A stretch of 64,000 nt of DNA from Zonotrichia leucophrys gambelii (lineage: Eukaryota > Chordata > Aves > Passeriformes > Passerellidae), in contig NC_088171.1 in the NCBI RefSeq assembly GCF_028769735.1, forward strand, positions 78,137,216-78,201,215. The letters are read 5' to 3'. Below the pieces are notes generated by a model. That model had not been told where the DNA came from. It saw only the letters and a list, made by a program, of their open reading frames with translations, and made no database searches. How positions within the stretch are numbered: the stretch's first letter is position 1; each line of letters starts with the position of its first letter. Made by a program: the position numbers and the translations under genes. Shown one piece after another: positions 1 through 13,026 of this stretch.

Positions 1-76
1 GCAGCAGACTTTATCATGACTGGTGAAATTATAATTCATTATCAAGTGCTCCAACAGAATCTATCCACCCATGGAG

Positions 77-305
77 TCATAGAATAGTTTGGATTAGAGG
101 GGTCCTAAAAATATCACCAAGTCCAATGCCCCCTGCAATGAGCAGGGACACCTTCCACCAGATCAAGTTGCTCAGAGCCCTGTCCAATCTGACCACAAAT
201 GTTTCCAGTGATGGAGCATCTACCACCTCTCTGGGCAACATGTTCTACTGTCTCACCTCCCATCTTGTAAAAAACTTTTTCCTTATATCTAGTCTATCTT
301 CACCA
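77..305 (-). mobile_element. CR1 LINE fragment, 3' end, avian type
   Basis: This is the 3' part of a chicken-repeat-1 non-LTR retrotransposon lying on the - strand. On the + strand it opens with TCATAGAAT, the reverse complement of the short ATTCTATGA-type tail repeat of avian CR1. The expected landmarks follow in order: a 'ggtcc...aagtccaatgcccc' segment, 'gagcagggacaccttccacca', 'ttgctcagagccctgtccaa', 'accacctctctgggcaacatgttc' and 'ttccttatatctagtct'. Homology fades near 305. It is 5'-truncated, as almost all CR1 copies are, and only a broken reading frame remains. No target duplication is expected or seen. The call rests on remembered CR1 consensus; the subfamily is not resolved. Confidence 0.9.
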
Positions 306-3300
306 TGACGCCTATTTGTGCCCCATGTGCTAAGGACCAGCCAAAGCCATTTGGTCACTGCTGTTTTTTGTTCCTAGGGAAGAAATCTGCTGGGAACAGG
401 CAAAGTCACCAAGAATAAGTTACTCCTCCAGATACAGTCATTTCATTGAGTCTGTTTCAAAGAAACCTGGGAATAAACCAGCATGGGTGGCTGAACCATC
501 TGCTGTTGGGCCTAGAGGCAATCTTGAGCAATTGAAGCTATGAATTCTCATTCAGAAAATGGTTACACCCCACTCCCTGCTGTCCAGAAAAACATTTCAG
601 AGACAGTTTTAAGGTACTTAGATCAGAGGCTGCAAGCAGAGAAATAGCCACATCATCAATCTCAAATGGTACGAAGTAGCTCAAATGTTTATTAAGATTC
701 TCAGATGGGAATCATAAACTGTGTTGAGCTTTATGGAAACACTGAAAGCAGTACTTGAGCTAGCTAACTTTTAAGTTGCTTTGGAAAAGCCTTTGCTAAC
801 TACAATTACTACAATATTGGCACATCCCTAGGTTGAAAGATTTTTCAAGAAAGAAAATACCCATTTGACAATACACTGAATAACTAACAGTATCTGTGCT
901 AGCACAAGCAATAGCAGTCCAATGTCCAGGCGGGATTTTATTCACAAATACAAAGTTAGAAGAAAGTGTTGATAAAAATAGAATGTCAGATATTGTCAGG
1001 AACATGATTTTTGAGTAGGCCCAGTGAAAAAACAGTTACTTGTTTTTGACCAAGTGTTACATTTGCTCATGTCACCATTAAAGCAGGAAATTCTCAAGAA
1101 ATGTAAACGTATGCATTTCAAACAGACCCCTCCCAAACTAACACTGTAAGGTCTCACAGAAAACTCTCTATATACTGTACATACTCTGTCATTTTTGTTC
1201 TTATTGCTTCTTCCCTTTAATTATTTTCAAACTTTCATTCTTGATGTAACTTCTCATACTTACACATTCTCTGCCCATCATTCACCACCTACCTTCCAAA
1301 ATTAATAATTAAGAGAAGATCTATGTCTAATGTGCTAAAATCACTGTGTTAATTATTTTCTAATGAAGATAATTAAAAATAAATGGAAATAAAGTGAAAG
1401 GTGATTTTTACTTTTTTTTTTATTAAAAGAATATGGATCTGGTTTGGGTTTTTTTAATTTTTCTGTGATTAATTGTCACAGACTCCGTGACTTTGACAGC
1501 ATTTTAAAAAAAGCGTCTTCTAAATAAGTTAAAATCATGCCATACAGCAAACTGAAATGAAGAAATGAATCACATTTCCCATGGGTATAAATCTGCAAAA
1601 TTTCTTTTGGGCTAGTTGTTTCATTCGGATCTGCTGGGAAAGTGGTGCTGGGGAGGGCTTAATCCCCTTTTGCATCATTCTTCCCCTCTCCCACTACACT
1701 CCTATCCTCTTATCATCCCTTTTTGACTGGCAAGACTTAAAGTCAGAAATATTTTCAGGAAGTTTTCATAAGGCTGGTGACACTTCAAACATGCTAGAGG
1801 GAGCCAAGAGAGAGAGATAAACTAAGTAACTATATTTGTACGCATTAGCTTAAAAAGCAATTAGCTCCTGTAACAGGAGACCTAACAGATTGGTGCCTAG
1901 CAAGAGTATATATGACTAATTCTGTGTGACTGTGTCAAGAAGAGCAGTTTGCCCACCAGAGAAGCTAACATGTTGCTATATAAGAAGCAGTTCGCTTTGA
2001 ATTCACATTTTTAACATTGCAGCTGCTCTCAACATTTAGGGGTATTTTTTTTAGTTTTCTTCTTCCTTTTTCCCATAATTATTTTTGACAACTCCATCCC
2101 TCCTACTCAGCCCAGTGCAAAGCAACGCAGAGGAAAAAGCGCTGTACTTCCACCAAGTGAATGAGTAGTCCTTTCTTGTCTGTCTAACCTCTCTCCTCTT
2201 CTTCCTCCCCCAATAAGCTCCAGAGCCAAGATACCACAGAGGACAAAACCAGAAGATTCACTCTCCTAGAAAAAGCAATAAAACTCTGTTCACTGCAGTG
2301 ACAACAACATCTGGCCTTATGTTAAACCTTTTCTCACCTCCTACCCACCCTCAGATTCTCCCTGGTGTAAAGTGGCCATCCCAGAAGGATGCATTTCACA
2401 GTTTCTCCTTAGACATTACTTTGGACTATAAGATTGGCTAAAAGCAAAATTATTTTGCATGTGCTCCAAGCTAGGCCACATCTGAGCTCACTTTACAATG
2501 GTACTTGCTCTGATGCAATTGCTTCTTGATTCAGTGGTATCTGATATTGTGATAACACTGAGAAATCACTACAGGCCTTGACAGCTTGTCCTCGCAGGTT
2601 TCCTGGCCTCTGGTCCTTGGGAGGAGGGAGATGGAGGATGAGTGAAATCCTGCACAGCTTCAGGTTGCACAGCTCAGCAGCAACCCATCCCCACACAGCT
2701 GTTAAGTTAAAGATCTTTACCATCCTCCTTCTCAGTGAACCATCTTACCTATGTCTGAAGTCACACATTTTGGATCAGGTTGACATTACCTTCCTGGAGA
2801 GAGCAGTAGAAAACAGATCCATGACTTTCCACCTAACTGAGGCTGGAGAAAATTACCCAACTCCTCTTCTTCAGCTTCCCTTTCAGTAACGCTATCAAAT
2901 ATTTTCAAGCCTTCAGTTCAAGCAAGTGAATAACACTTGAAGCAAGGCCTAAGAAACTGATTATTACGTTTCCCTGTAACACAGCTGATAGGTTTCTCAC
3001 AAGCTTAATTGTATCTTTTTAAAGTAGTACAGGAAAACTCCTGCTGTAACCTGACACAGGGAGTGCAGGAATTGATAAACAATACAAAGACCAATTGCTT
3101 TGAGAACAACTGATGAGATCATTTACTTATGAAATAGCAGCCTTGACAACAAGGATCAGGTGTCCCTGAACTAGTTCCTGAAGTGTAACCATACCAGGTA
3201 ATTAATATCAGCCCTGAGAGAGGCTAACATTTCTGTTCAAATCACATTTCTTTCTTCTATCCATGAGCTCTTCTGCAGGCTCGAGGCACAGTGGAGCAGA

Positions 3301-6300
3301 ACAGGGAGTGCAGGTACTACACAGGCTTTATTGTCTGGAGAACATGCTGCTGCCTAGTAGTAGAAAAGGCAACAAAGAGATTGCTGGAAGGTCACTAAGA
3401 AATAAAATTTTGAAAAAAAATATTAAAAAGAGATGAAACACTGGATATGATTGTTATTACAATTTGGCTCAGAAAGCAGAGAACTTTCCAAGGCCATTTC
3501 CAGCCTTTGCAAGAGACTGTGCTCTTGGAACACAGAACAGAGCAGGCTGAGTGGGCTTGCCATGCCCTGTCACACTATTTACAGAAATTTTGCCTTTTTT
3601 AACCTCTACTTTTCTGAAAGGAAGGGCAAAAAGAAGTGCCCTTAACACTTCAAAAATATAGAAAATGCCAACCCAAAACAGCAAAAGTAATTAAAACCTA
3701 AGGCCAGCTTAAAAACCATGTTGGAAGTCCTGCAGCTGCAGCCTTCAAAGGCTTACTTTTTTCTGGAGAGGGGTGGAGACGGGAGCTTTGATTTAAAAAC
3801 CACTACCACCACCACCACAATGGATCATTTGATCTTTTGGTCCCTCCTGTTTTATTTTAATTAATGCTTCAAAGTAACGATTTAAAGTCAATCCAGCTTT
3901 ATTAAAGGTACATTGCAGGACTAAGAGAGATTTGAAACCAAGCCCAATACAGTCAGCAGAGACAAGCTCAAAATGGCCACTCAGCAAATAAAAAGCATAA
4001 CATGCTGGTAGTGTTTTGAGCCATCCGTCAATAAAATCAGGCAGCATTTATAAACACTGTCATTTTTTTTCCCCTGGCAATGAAAATCTTTTAAACTCCT
4101 CATTAGTAGGCTTTTGTGCCACTTGTGAATCATTTTTTTTCATTTTCTTAAGAGACCATTCATTCATTTTAGGTTATTAATAAATAGAATCCTACATATA
4201 TGTGCATCAAGTATGCTGTCATTTCCCAAGCCAAATGCAACATGTGTTAGCAACATCACACCATTTGATTGATCCACTCTTTTTCCAGATTTTTGAGTTC
4301 TGAAACACCACAATTTTCTACTTGAAGCAGGCATCAAGGCTCTAAGCTATTCATGGCTGCACTCTCCTGTCTACATGGACCAGGTACAGGACCCAGAAGG
4401 ACCAAGGCTTGTGAAGAAATGAGATTACTTAAAATCTACCAGAAGCAGGCACCTTTCTAACTCTTCCAGGCAGATTGCAACCAGTTGACAGCCTGCCTTG
4501 GTAGTATTAGAAATTGGTATAGAAACTTGTTAGTATTTAATATGGATTAGGTGCCAACATATTTATGTCACTCTCCATTAGAAGAGCAGTAAATCTGAGA
4601 TGTGCTATGAAAAAAACACTGAGTTTCATTTGTCACAGGTATGAAAAATGTCCCTTTCTCCCTTGCAGAGGAAATGTTATTCAAGTCACAATGCCGAACT
4701 CCGCAGACTACGTCTATAGTACAACTGTTCAGTGCTTCTGGCTTTTGTTGGTTTTGAGAAGACAAGGGAGAGAGAGGCACATCAAACCTTCACATGCAGT
4801 GTTACACCTTGGACAGCACTATCCCCTTTCCACCATTTCTTCAATGGACATGTGGGAAAAGAAGAATTGTCCTGTGTGAGATCTGGATCCAGTGGTGAGG
4901 GAGGCAGGAAAGAAAGTTATCAGGAAAGAGTGTGTAGCACAACAAGGTGGGCACTGGGGCTGCTGCTCCAGGATGCGCCAGCACGGCTCCTTGTTCCTCT
5001 GCTTCATTTGGCACAGCTACTCCTTCCCCCTGGTCCAAAGGGACAGCAGCTCACAGCTGTGGAAACATTACCCTCGGTACCTTTCCCCTGAGAGCAGCTC
5101 TGCAAGGGCTATCAGGGGCCTCCATCACATTAGTGCTGCTACTAGAGCAAGACAGTGCTTACAGAAATGCATTTCAGTCCTGACTCCTGCAGACACGCTT
5201 TGGCTACTTTTGTCCACTTAATGAGAATATAATCTAGGGCCCAGCTGGTGTAAGTCAGCACAGAAGCAATGAGCCTAAGGAAACAGTGCCAATTTACCTC
5301 ACTGAGGATCTGGCCCAGGGGATTCATAATGGATGGAGTTGTCTAGTCAAGAAGAGGCTGGAACAGCTCGAGATGACTGCATTTCTCCCCCACTTTCACA
5401 GTTCAGACAGCTTCTGCCAAATGGTATGAGCAGCTGGACATCTCTTTCAAATCCATATTTAATTCCCTAAAGCTGCATTGAAATGAAGAATTCTACTCAC
5501 AAGAAAAGGGGGGAAAAAATCAATATTTTGCACTGCTTTAGCTTCAAATTTTAATGAACAAGGAAGGTGATGCTGTAGTGTAGGAAGAAATCATACAAGC
5601 AGAGTCTCAAGGCTGAGGAAAACAAGAAAAAAATAATTTAAAAACATTTCCTTTTTTATTGCTTATGACAAATTTATTTATTAAACAAATCTAACATCTT
5701 TTTTACTCAAGAGTGAGTAGTAGTAGAAAAAAATTGCAGTCTGAGAATTGCAGAATTGTAGTCTAAAATGATTGTGCAAATTAAATGAGAAAATACAAGT
5801 TATTATCACTCATGATATTTCCATCCATAGACAGAGATACTGTAAATATACCAAACTGCTTGAATTGGGAGAGATTATTATTAAGATTAATCTTTCTATC
5901 TGCATTCTCTCTTCCACCAAAAAAGTTAAACAAATTTCAAATCAGCAAATAACTATACCTATAGATGGAAAATAGAGGTTCTTTAAATTCTGATAGAAAT
6001 TTTCTTCTTCACCTTCCTAATTTAAGCAGAAGAAAGTCCTCTTTAATAGTGCTTAGTGCTAAAAAATTAATCAAATATATCTGAGATGCACCTGAACATA
6101 GGGAATGGAATATAGGAAAGAAATAATCACGTCAGGAAGTGTTATTGAGTTTGTTGGGACTATCTAAAATGTATGAGGATACATTACATTATGGAGCGGA
6201 ACAGAATCCATGTAATGTAGTGTCTTAGATTATATTTATGAGTTCTGGTCTTAAGAATCTGTTTTGAGGTCTCTCAAGTGGTTTTTCAGTCTTGTTTAAA

Positions 6301-9300
6301 AAGGCATTTTAATGATATGCCCCACTGGATTTTGTTTACAGATTTGGAAAAGACCGAGGTGAAACCCTCAGGTTTCACTCAACAGGGTTAAAGAGGTCTA
6401 GTTTAGCATACAGACATTTCTGAAAATTTTTGTTAGCACTTAATACAACATTCCACCAAATGGACATCTGATCTTTTCTAATGGGTCACATTTTAAAACT
6501 AACATCTATGCATCTTTTTAATTTTCATTGATAGTCTAAATCAGAATAAGAAATTTGACCCCTTAAAAACACAGATGTAAGCTTCCACCTGAGACTATAA
6601 AAAAAAAATCAGACTTATTTTGCAGATGGATCAAATCCCAGAAGCCCAAATAACCCAACAGCCAAAGATAAGATTATATGAATCTCAATTTCACTTTTTG
6701 ACCTTGTAAAGCTTAAAAGTGGTATTTTTCCTCTTAAACCAGTAGTTCATGTCTAGAAATAAACACAGGGAAATAGTTTTTCAGAGAAAGAAGCTCTATT
6801 TCTCAATCAGATGCAACTACACTGATATTTTCTGTAGTGAAACAACATCATTTCAAACTCCACCAGTAAATAAACAGAAGGTGCTTTCTGTTGTTTGGAA
6901 ACAACTTTCACTAAAAGCTAAGGTTACACATACCTCATATACAGCACATATTGGAGCAAATGTGCCTGGGCATGTCTTTTAGAACTTGTATTTTCCTGGT
7001 GTACGAGGGATTCCTAAGACTGCCAGAGCTGGTGTGGTTTCAAAGGTAAAGCTGCCTAACCATCAGGCAATGAGAAACCTGATTACCTGCTTGACACAGC
7101 TTCAAGGACGATAGGCATGCTCTGTTCCAAATCAAACTTCAAAAGAATACCTTAATCAAACAAACTGCACATATGAGGTATCCAAGGACAGCACAACAAA
7201 GGCTGCTTTGCAGGGACAGAAAGAAAGAAAGAAAGGAATGGGAAGCAATATAACCAACCCTCATGGGCAAAATGATGCAAACTCATAAAGGAAGTGAAAA
7301 TTGAGGTATCCAAGTGCATTTGAACAAGGTAAAAAAAGTGGGCTGAGTTCTTAATTAATTGCATAAGTAAAAATTCTGTACACCTCCAGACCCATATGGA
7401 TCAATCAGCTGTTCTTCTAAAGGTTTTCTTCACAGTTTAGAAAAAAGAAGAAAGTCAGATCCGTGACTGACCTGTGAAGTAACCCAGTGACTGCAAATTC
7501 TGAAGATTTCTCGCCTCTGGTGACTGTTCATACCAATAGAAAAACAGTCTTTTTCCATTACTGTGAGTGGATAAGATCCATGATAGGTCTCTAGAGGATC
7601 TAGCCTTGTCAGGCAAGCATATTTCTCTGTGAGTGAATTTTGGGGGAAAACCACAAAAAGTAATCTGGAAAGCAGCATCAGTTAATGGCATCCAAAACCT
7701 ATTTTGAATGTTGGTTGAGTCTAAGAAAATCCAATTTGGAAGAGTGTTCAGTATTCCCTGTGCATAACTGAGGTTGGTGCAAGCATGACTACGTTAGGTT
7801 TTCAAACCTAAGTATCTCAGTCGAACCAGATAAAACAATACCCAGAGTCTGAAAACTGCCCCTTCAAAAGGCAGATGTGTGGGTGGGGGTCAGGTGTCTT
7901 TGATGCAGGCCAGATACGGTGCAGGAATGTGCAATATCCTGCTTCCTTCAACACCAGAAAAATCAAAGAGCTAGAAATCCTCTCCCTGCTCACAGCTCCA
8001 ATCCTTCCAAGCAAAAATTTCTCCACCAAGGGAACCTCTCTCCAGGGACTGCTCCAAGGCTGTGCTTGGCCATCTGTGCATCTAGGGTTTTTTCTTTATA
8101 TTTTCCCTTGGGGAATGTATTGTTGTTGTTGCTGCAGTTTTCTCTCTCTAACTCCATAGCCCTGTGCCAGTCTATGCTGTACATAGTCCTGAAAGGTGTT
8201 GGGCACATCTATAGTTTGGAGACCAGTTCCATGCCATAAAGCAATTCAAGTTTCTGCACTCAGTGTGGAATTCATACTTACCTACTTCTGTCTGCCCAAG
8301 CCATGATGCTGCTGGGGGTGGGGCTGTACAGGGCATTCAGCAAGCACTTGCACAGGCCCCTCCTGGGCTGCAGGGCACTGAGAAAGCACAGCAGCTCCCT
8401 CAGACCCCCAGGAGCTGCCCCTGCAACCAACGTGAGGCTCCTTGACCAGCTCTAACTGCATTCAGAGCAGTCACAAAGATTGCACACATATGATCTTCAG
8501 CCTTCTGCAGCTTAACACTCTACCTGTAAAGCACCGGTCATATACCTCGACCTTCCACAGGTTGTGGGACAGTATCTTAAATAATATTTGTGAGGTACAC
8601 AGAAATGGGATTATCAGCAGCAGAATCCACACAGAAATTAATAATTGTTTGCTCAGAACAGGCTTAGCTCTGAATGTACAGCAAACATAAGGCATTGAAC
8701 ATAGCGATAAAGGAAAAAAAATGTGGCCACTTCCTCACCATGTCATGCATTGAGGCATGAGGAGCAAAATACCAAGTGATTAATAATTGAAACATCTGCT
8801 ATGTCATATATGTGCAGGGATAAATTCTAGACTGATTAGAGAATATGTTCTTAAATTGTTTTTGTTCTTTTTTCTAATTATCTTACTTCCACAATATATA
8901 AATTTTGCAAATATTGCTTTAAGTGCAATGAAAAGATTACTTGCAAAATATATTTTACAAATTCAATTATTTACTAACGCAGTATGATGCATTTCACCAC
9001 CCAGTAGCCCAAAACTTGCCGACACCCTTTTGCAGGAAATTCTTACAAGTGCCACACAGTCATATTTAATTTCATACATTTACATAGTTAAAACTGAACA
9101 CAACCAACCATTTGATAATCTCAACAAATATAGAAGAGCTCAATGAAGAAGAGAAACAGCAAAAAAAATCTCAGTATCTGAGGGAGAAATTAGGGGAGAA
9201 CACTGCAGATGGATGGGAGACACAAAGTAAGCAAGCAAACCAGAAAGTCAATTTTTTCTCCTCTGCCAGCTGCTTGCCAGCTCTAATGAGAGCAGCAGCT

Positions 9301-10057
9301 AAGTAGTCCTGCCAGCCCTCCAGGTTGGAGATGGCTACGATGACAAGGAATGTGAGGAATGAAGCACTGCTGCTGCTGCTACATCTGTTTTAAAATCTGA
9401 CATCAGCCTCCCTTCAAAGCTAACTAGCCCAGCAATTTGTGCAGCTATTAACAGAACACACTTATTATTGAGCTCAGGGTGCAGGAAGAATCAGACCCAA
9501 ATCCATCCAGTCTCACAGCTGGATTGTTGGTATTTTACCCCTTAAGAATTTGCTGTCCATATCTTTTGATAGAGATTGTTTGGGGTTTCTTAATTAAGTC
9601 CAGGTCATAAAAAAAGATAGAAAACAATGACTGTGAGCATGTTAGAAAATGTTAGAAAATTAAAAACTTTTGGCCTCTGTAAAAGACATCAAAAAGTAAA
9701 AGACTGAAGACAAAAAGTGGAAAATGAATGGCTGTGATTGGAAGTCCCCAGCTCAGTATGGCTGTCATAGTAGTGCATTATGCTATAACAAAAAAATCAG
9801 CAAACTGGAAATTCCTCCTGCTGTGCACAAATGAAGCCTGGAATGTCTGTCCCTGCTGCCTGTACAGAAAACATCAACCTCTATGTGGTGCTTCACAAGC
9901 TGGGTATGTTTGGGTATCTCTAGACAACAGAGAATGAGCAGCAATTTCCATGATTTAGCAGCGCATTTAGGGGCAAGGTGGTTTGATTTCCATTCTGATA
10001 CAGATCCTGCTAAAAGATCTTTTTGCAACCACAGGAGGACCTGAGATAGCCAAGGGG
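306..10057. other. Long stretch with no recognised gene or repeat
   Basis: I see nothing assignable here. Open frames are at most about 120 codons, overlap each other in several frames (for example 4565-5221 and 7875-8239) and resemble no family I know. Minor low-complexity spots are a short AGAAAG run near 7217-7236, TTG/CTG-rich patches near 8121 and 9368, and a GC-richer patch at about 8300-8450 inside otherwise AT-rich DNA. An inverted repeat at 6180-6219 is listed separately. Unrecognised conserved non-coding elements could be present and would not be visible without an alignment. Confidence 0.5.
6180..6219. repeat. Inverted repeat, potential hairpin
   Basis: TACATTACAT at 6180-6189 is the exact reverse complement of ATGTAATGTA at 6210-6219, giving a 10-bp stem with a 20-nt loop. 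An alternative fold pairs ATGGA (6191-6195) with TCCAT (6207-6211) and continues outward across a 3-nt bulge for 13 pairs in total. No transposon ends are visible around it. AT-rich DNA of this length will contain some such repeats by chance. Confidence 0.5.

Positions 10058-10113
<56 letters not shown>
10058..10113 (+). repeat. (AAT)n trinucleotide microsatellite
   Basis: An uninterrupted AAT/ATA array of about 56 bp (between 18 and 19 units), followed by a short T run. It has no stop codon in the - strand leucine frame, which explains a poly-leucine open frame across 9783-10154 that is not a gene. The uninterrupted array is likely length-polymorphic. Confidence 0.97.
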
Positions 10114-10639
10114 TTTTTGAAGTTACAGACAAAAAAGGACTGAATGCCACTCACTGATTTAGTGCAAAATACTAAAGCAAATTACCATTTTTATAATGCT
10201 CTTTTCCCCACCAGTTGTTCATGTTTTACTCAGGGCTTTTTAGAGGCAGAATGCCGCCTTTCTGGTCAACAATTCTACAACTTCCTAATCTGTAAATTTG
10301 TGTGAACAACTGTTATTGACATAACTGCAAAATATCACAGTCCATTCTTACAATGTAATAAGGCTTTAGGTATGGTAAGAGTATTATTAATGAAAATTAA
10401 TTGCCTTCCAGTACAGTTGCCACAAGTAAGATTATTGATTATATTACCTGATTGTATAAAGTGCAACAGCAAGCTTTATGTTTTGTATAGGAGGCACAAA
10501 GGGTTAAACACAAAACTTAGACTATTGAGCAGAAACTGGTTAACATGTTACCCACTCTGTGATTTAGTGTCAAACCATAATCTGAAAGAGAAATTTCAAA
10601 GAATTTTTCCTTGATGTAATTAGAAAGTGGACAGTTTTT
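10114..10639. other. No recognised feature
   Basis: AT-rich sequence between the AAT microsatellite and the old CR1. The CR1 relic may extend further left than 10640, but I could not follow its pattern here. Confidence 0.4.
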
Positions 10640-12485
10640 TACCATCTGGCAAGATTTCTCCCCAATAAATTTCAAATAGAACGAAAAGAATGGCTGAAGA
10701 AACAAATGGAGACATCACCAATTTTTTTAAGCAAGTTAAAGGGTGTATCTTAAGTAAGGGACAACAGGAGAAGCTTAAACAGAGCAAACCAAAAAATAAA
10801 GTTATAAATGACCAGAATTGAGATGATATTAACCCCAAAATTATAAAGGAACTCAAGCAAACTGCTGGGGGAAAAACCCCCCAGGTGTAATCTCTCTTCC
10901 ATTAGTCCTTTCATCTGAAGAGTGAGAGGAGGAAAACAAGATGCCAATTTTTTAAAGAATATTTACAAGGGAGCTGCAGACTTCTAACTCTGGCCATATC
11001 TATGGTGGGAAAATTAGTAGAAATTATTGTGAATAACAGAATTAGTAGACATTTGGGGAAAGTTTACATATTTGGGAAAAAATTAGCAAGAGTTTTCACC
11101 ATGGTTCAGTCTAGCAAATTTTTGGGAGTTTTTCACAGGATCTACAAGTGCATTCAGCTGATATAAACTACCTGGCTTTCTAAAGGTGCTTTTTAACAGT
11201 GTTCCTTCAGCACATTTTCAGAAAACTAATTAGTTGGGGCAGTGCATGGTGAATACCTCATTAAAAGTCAGGAAACACAAAACAGAATAAAAATAGAACA
11301 GAATAAGATCATTAAGATTGAGAGAAATTGTATGTTGATGCTGCTCCATATAGTGAGGATCAACCAGAAAGGATGTGAGCAACAAGTTGAAAACATCTGC
11401 TAATGATAGGAACTGATTCTGAGCAGGAATAGGCAAGAATAGGGGTGAAAGAGTGTAGAGATGCTCTGCACACTGTATAATATAAAACCAGTTTTAGTTC
11501 ACTAGGGATAAATCAAAAGGAATGCACAAGGACAAGAAAAATCCTAAAATCCTAAATTTGTATACAAAATCATGGGCTCTGAGCTGATTATTAAGAACAA
11601 AAGTGAGAGCAAAACATTCCACTGTAAGGAATCAGGGCTCCCTATGTATTAAGCTCTGTAATTCTGTCTCTACATTTTAAAAAGGACACAGAAGAACCAG
11701 AATAAATGCTTGAAAAGATAATTAGAAATGTGAAAGGGCTTCAATAGAGGTGATGAGTAAGTAGAGTAAGACTCTCATCTGGCTCAGAGGGAATCCTGGG
11801 GAATTAAGATAAGGGTCTCTAAAACCATAGGCACAGGAAGAAGAAACATGGAGATCAACCATCCATATTTCTTTTAACTCAAGTACTAAATGTCATTGAG
11901 AACATTGAAGGAGCACACTTCAACACAGAGGTAGGTGTTGTTAACTATTGGAATTCCTTGACAGAACAGTTTGTGGACCCAGAGTTTACCTGTCCTGAAG
12001 AGAATATTAATTAAATTCATATGAGGGAAATCCCTCAAGAATTACTATCTGTCCATCTAGCTCATCTTTTTCAGGATATTCAAGGGGAAAAAGTCCTTTT
12101 CCCCTGCCACTTGGTCAGAAAACCTGGAAGTTGATAATAAACAAATTTGTCTGAGGTCTCTCCAGAGACCAACAGCAGCCAAAAAAATTATTTCGGAGAG
12201 CAGCAGGGGAGTAGAGGGATTTTGAAATATAAAATACTCTAGAACTGAGGCAAGGATGTTAGAAATTTGGATTTATGACAGAATAAGCTGAAAAAATTAA
12301 TGAGCTCTGGCAATACTAAAATTTTTTATGAAGTCAAGGGAAGATCAGATAAGACCTTGGAGACCCATCACTACGTGCTTGTCCTCTCCTTATACTCTTA
12401 GCAGAGGATATCTATCAGTGGAGATAGCAAATGGAGCTAGACACAACTTTGGTCTGACCTGCTACAGGTATTTTGTTTCACCTGA
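10640..12485 (+). mobile_element. Ancient, decayed CR1 LINE (pre-avian type), + strand
   Basis: About 1.8 kb follows, in the right order, the reverse-transcriptase and 3' part of the older CR1 type shared by turtles, crocodilians and birds. Landmarks that survive are a 'catatttgggaaaaaatt' stretch near 11066, 'ctacctggctttctaaaggtgctttt' near 11168, 'ggaatgcacaaggacaag' then 'tacaaaatcatgggctctgagctgatta' at about 11518-11592, 'ttttaaaaaggacacagaagaacca' near 11676, 'ctattggaattccttgacagaacagtttgtgga' near 11945, and the terminal 'ctttggtctgacctgcta' near 12448-12465. The tail resembles the older 3' end rather than the ATTCTATGA tail of the bird-specific copies elsewhere in the window. Stops and indels break every frame, so no protein survives. 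The left limit is approximate and the subfamily is inferred. Confidence 0.68.
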
Positions 12486-12535
12486 ACTCCATTTATATGG
12501 CATCATGCAAGGAGGCAGTGACATGGCTTAAAGCA

Positions 12536-13021
12536 CATCCTACTGCTCCTGAGGCTTTGACTGCTGGGCTGAGGCCCAGCTTAGAAAGAGCACAGCAGCT
12601 GACTTGAAAGCTGCTGTGAAGAACACTAGAAGGAGCTCCAGCAGACACTGCCTCTCCTTCCCTTGCGAACTGCTTGTAGCTGTGTTGTTGCCCCTTGCCT
12701 CTGCCTGAGCTGTGTTACAGCTGTGGTATGGCCACGCCTGCACCTGGCCGTGTACCCCACTGATCAGAGTCCCTGCTCCTGGCCCACAGGCTGACTGCCC
12801 ACTGCACCCCAGGACCTGTCTTGTCACTGTGCCTCCACCTGGTGACCACTGGCCCCCAGCTCTCCCAGGCCTTCTGGTTAGCTTGTTGGGCACGGTGGAT
12901 CCACACCCAGCCAGGGCTGGCACAGCCCCTGCAGCCTGGGGCACCAACCGTGCCCTGCCCATAGCTCATGGTCCCTGCTGTACCCCAACACAGAGCAGCA
13001 GTGCAGAAGCTTGATCAGTAT
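12536..13021. other. GC-rich block of unknown origin, possibly an old repeat
   Basis: Base composition changes abruptly after the CR1 tail. The block is rich in CCTG, CAGC and GCCC motifs, unlike the AT-rich surroundings, and ends exactly at the target duplication of the next LTR. It keeps open frames on both strands (for example 12540-12962 on the - strand), which is expected of stop-poor GC-rich DNA; the translations are Pro/Ala/Gly-rich with no recognisable domain. I find no convincing TG...CA ends or target duplication. It could be an old LTR, a fragment of ERV internal sequence or a GC-rich unique segment. Confidence 0.45.
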
Positions 13022-13026
13022 CTCCT
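13022..13026. repeat. Left target-site duplication of the 641-bp LTR
   Basis: CTCCT immediately left of the TG at 13027 is repeated exactly at 13668-13672, just after the terminal CA. A 5-bp duplication fits class I or class III (ERVL-like) avian ERVs better than the 6 bp usual for class II. Confidence 0.85.

Noticed and set aside
9783..10154. Poly-leucine open frame (123 codons, - strand) that could pass for a signal peptide or membrane protein
   Set aside because: The leucine run is the AAT microsatellite read on the opposite strand; no conserved flanking protein sequence.
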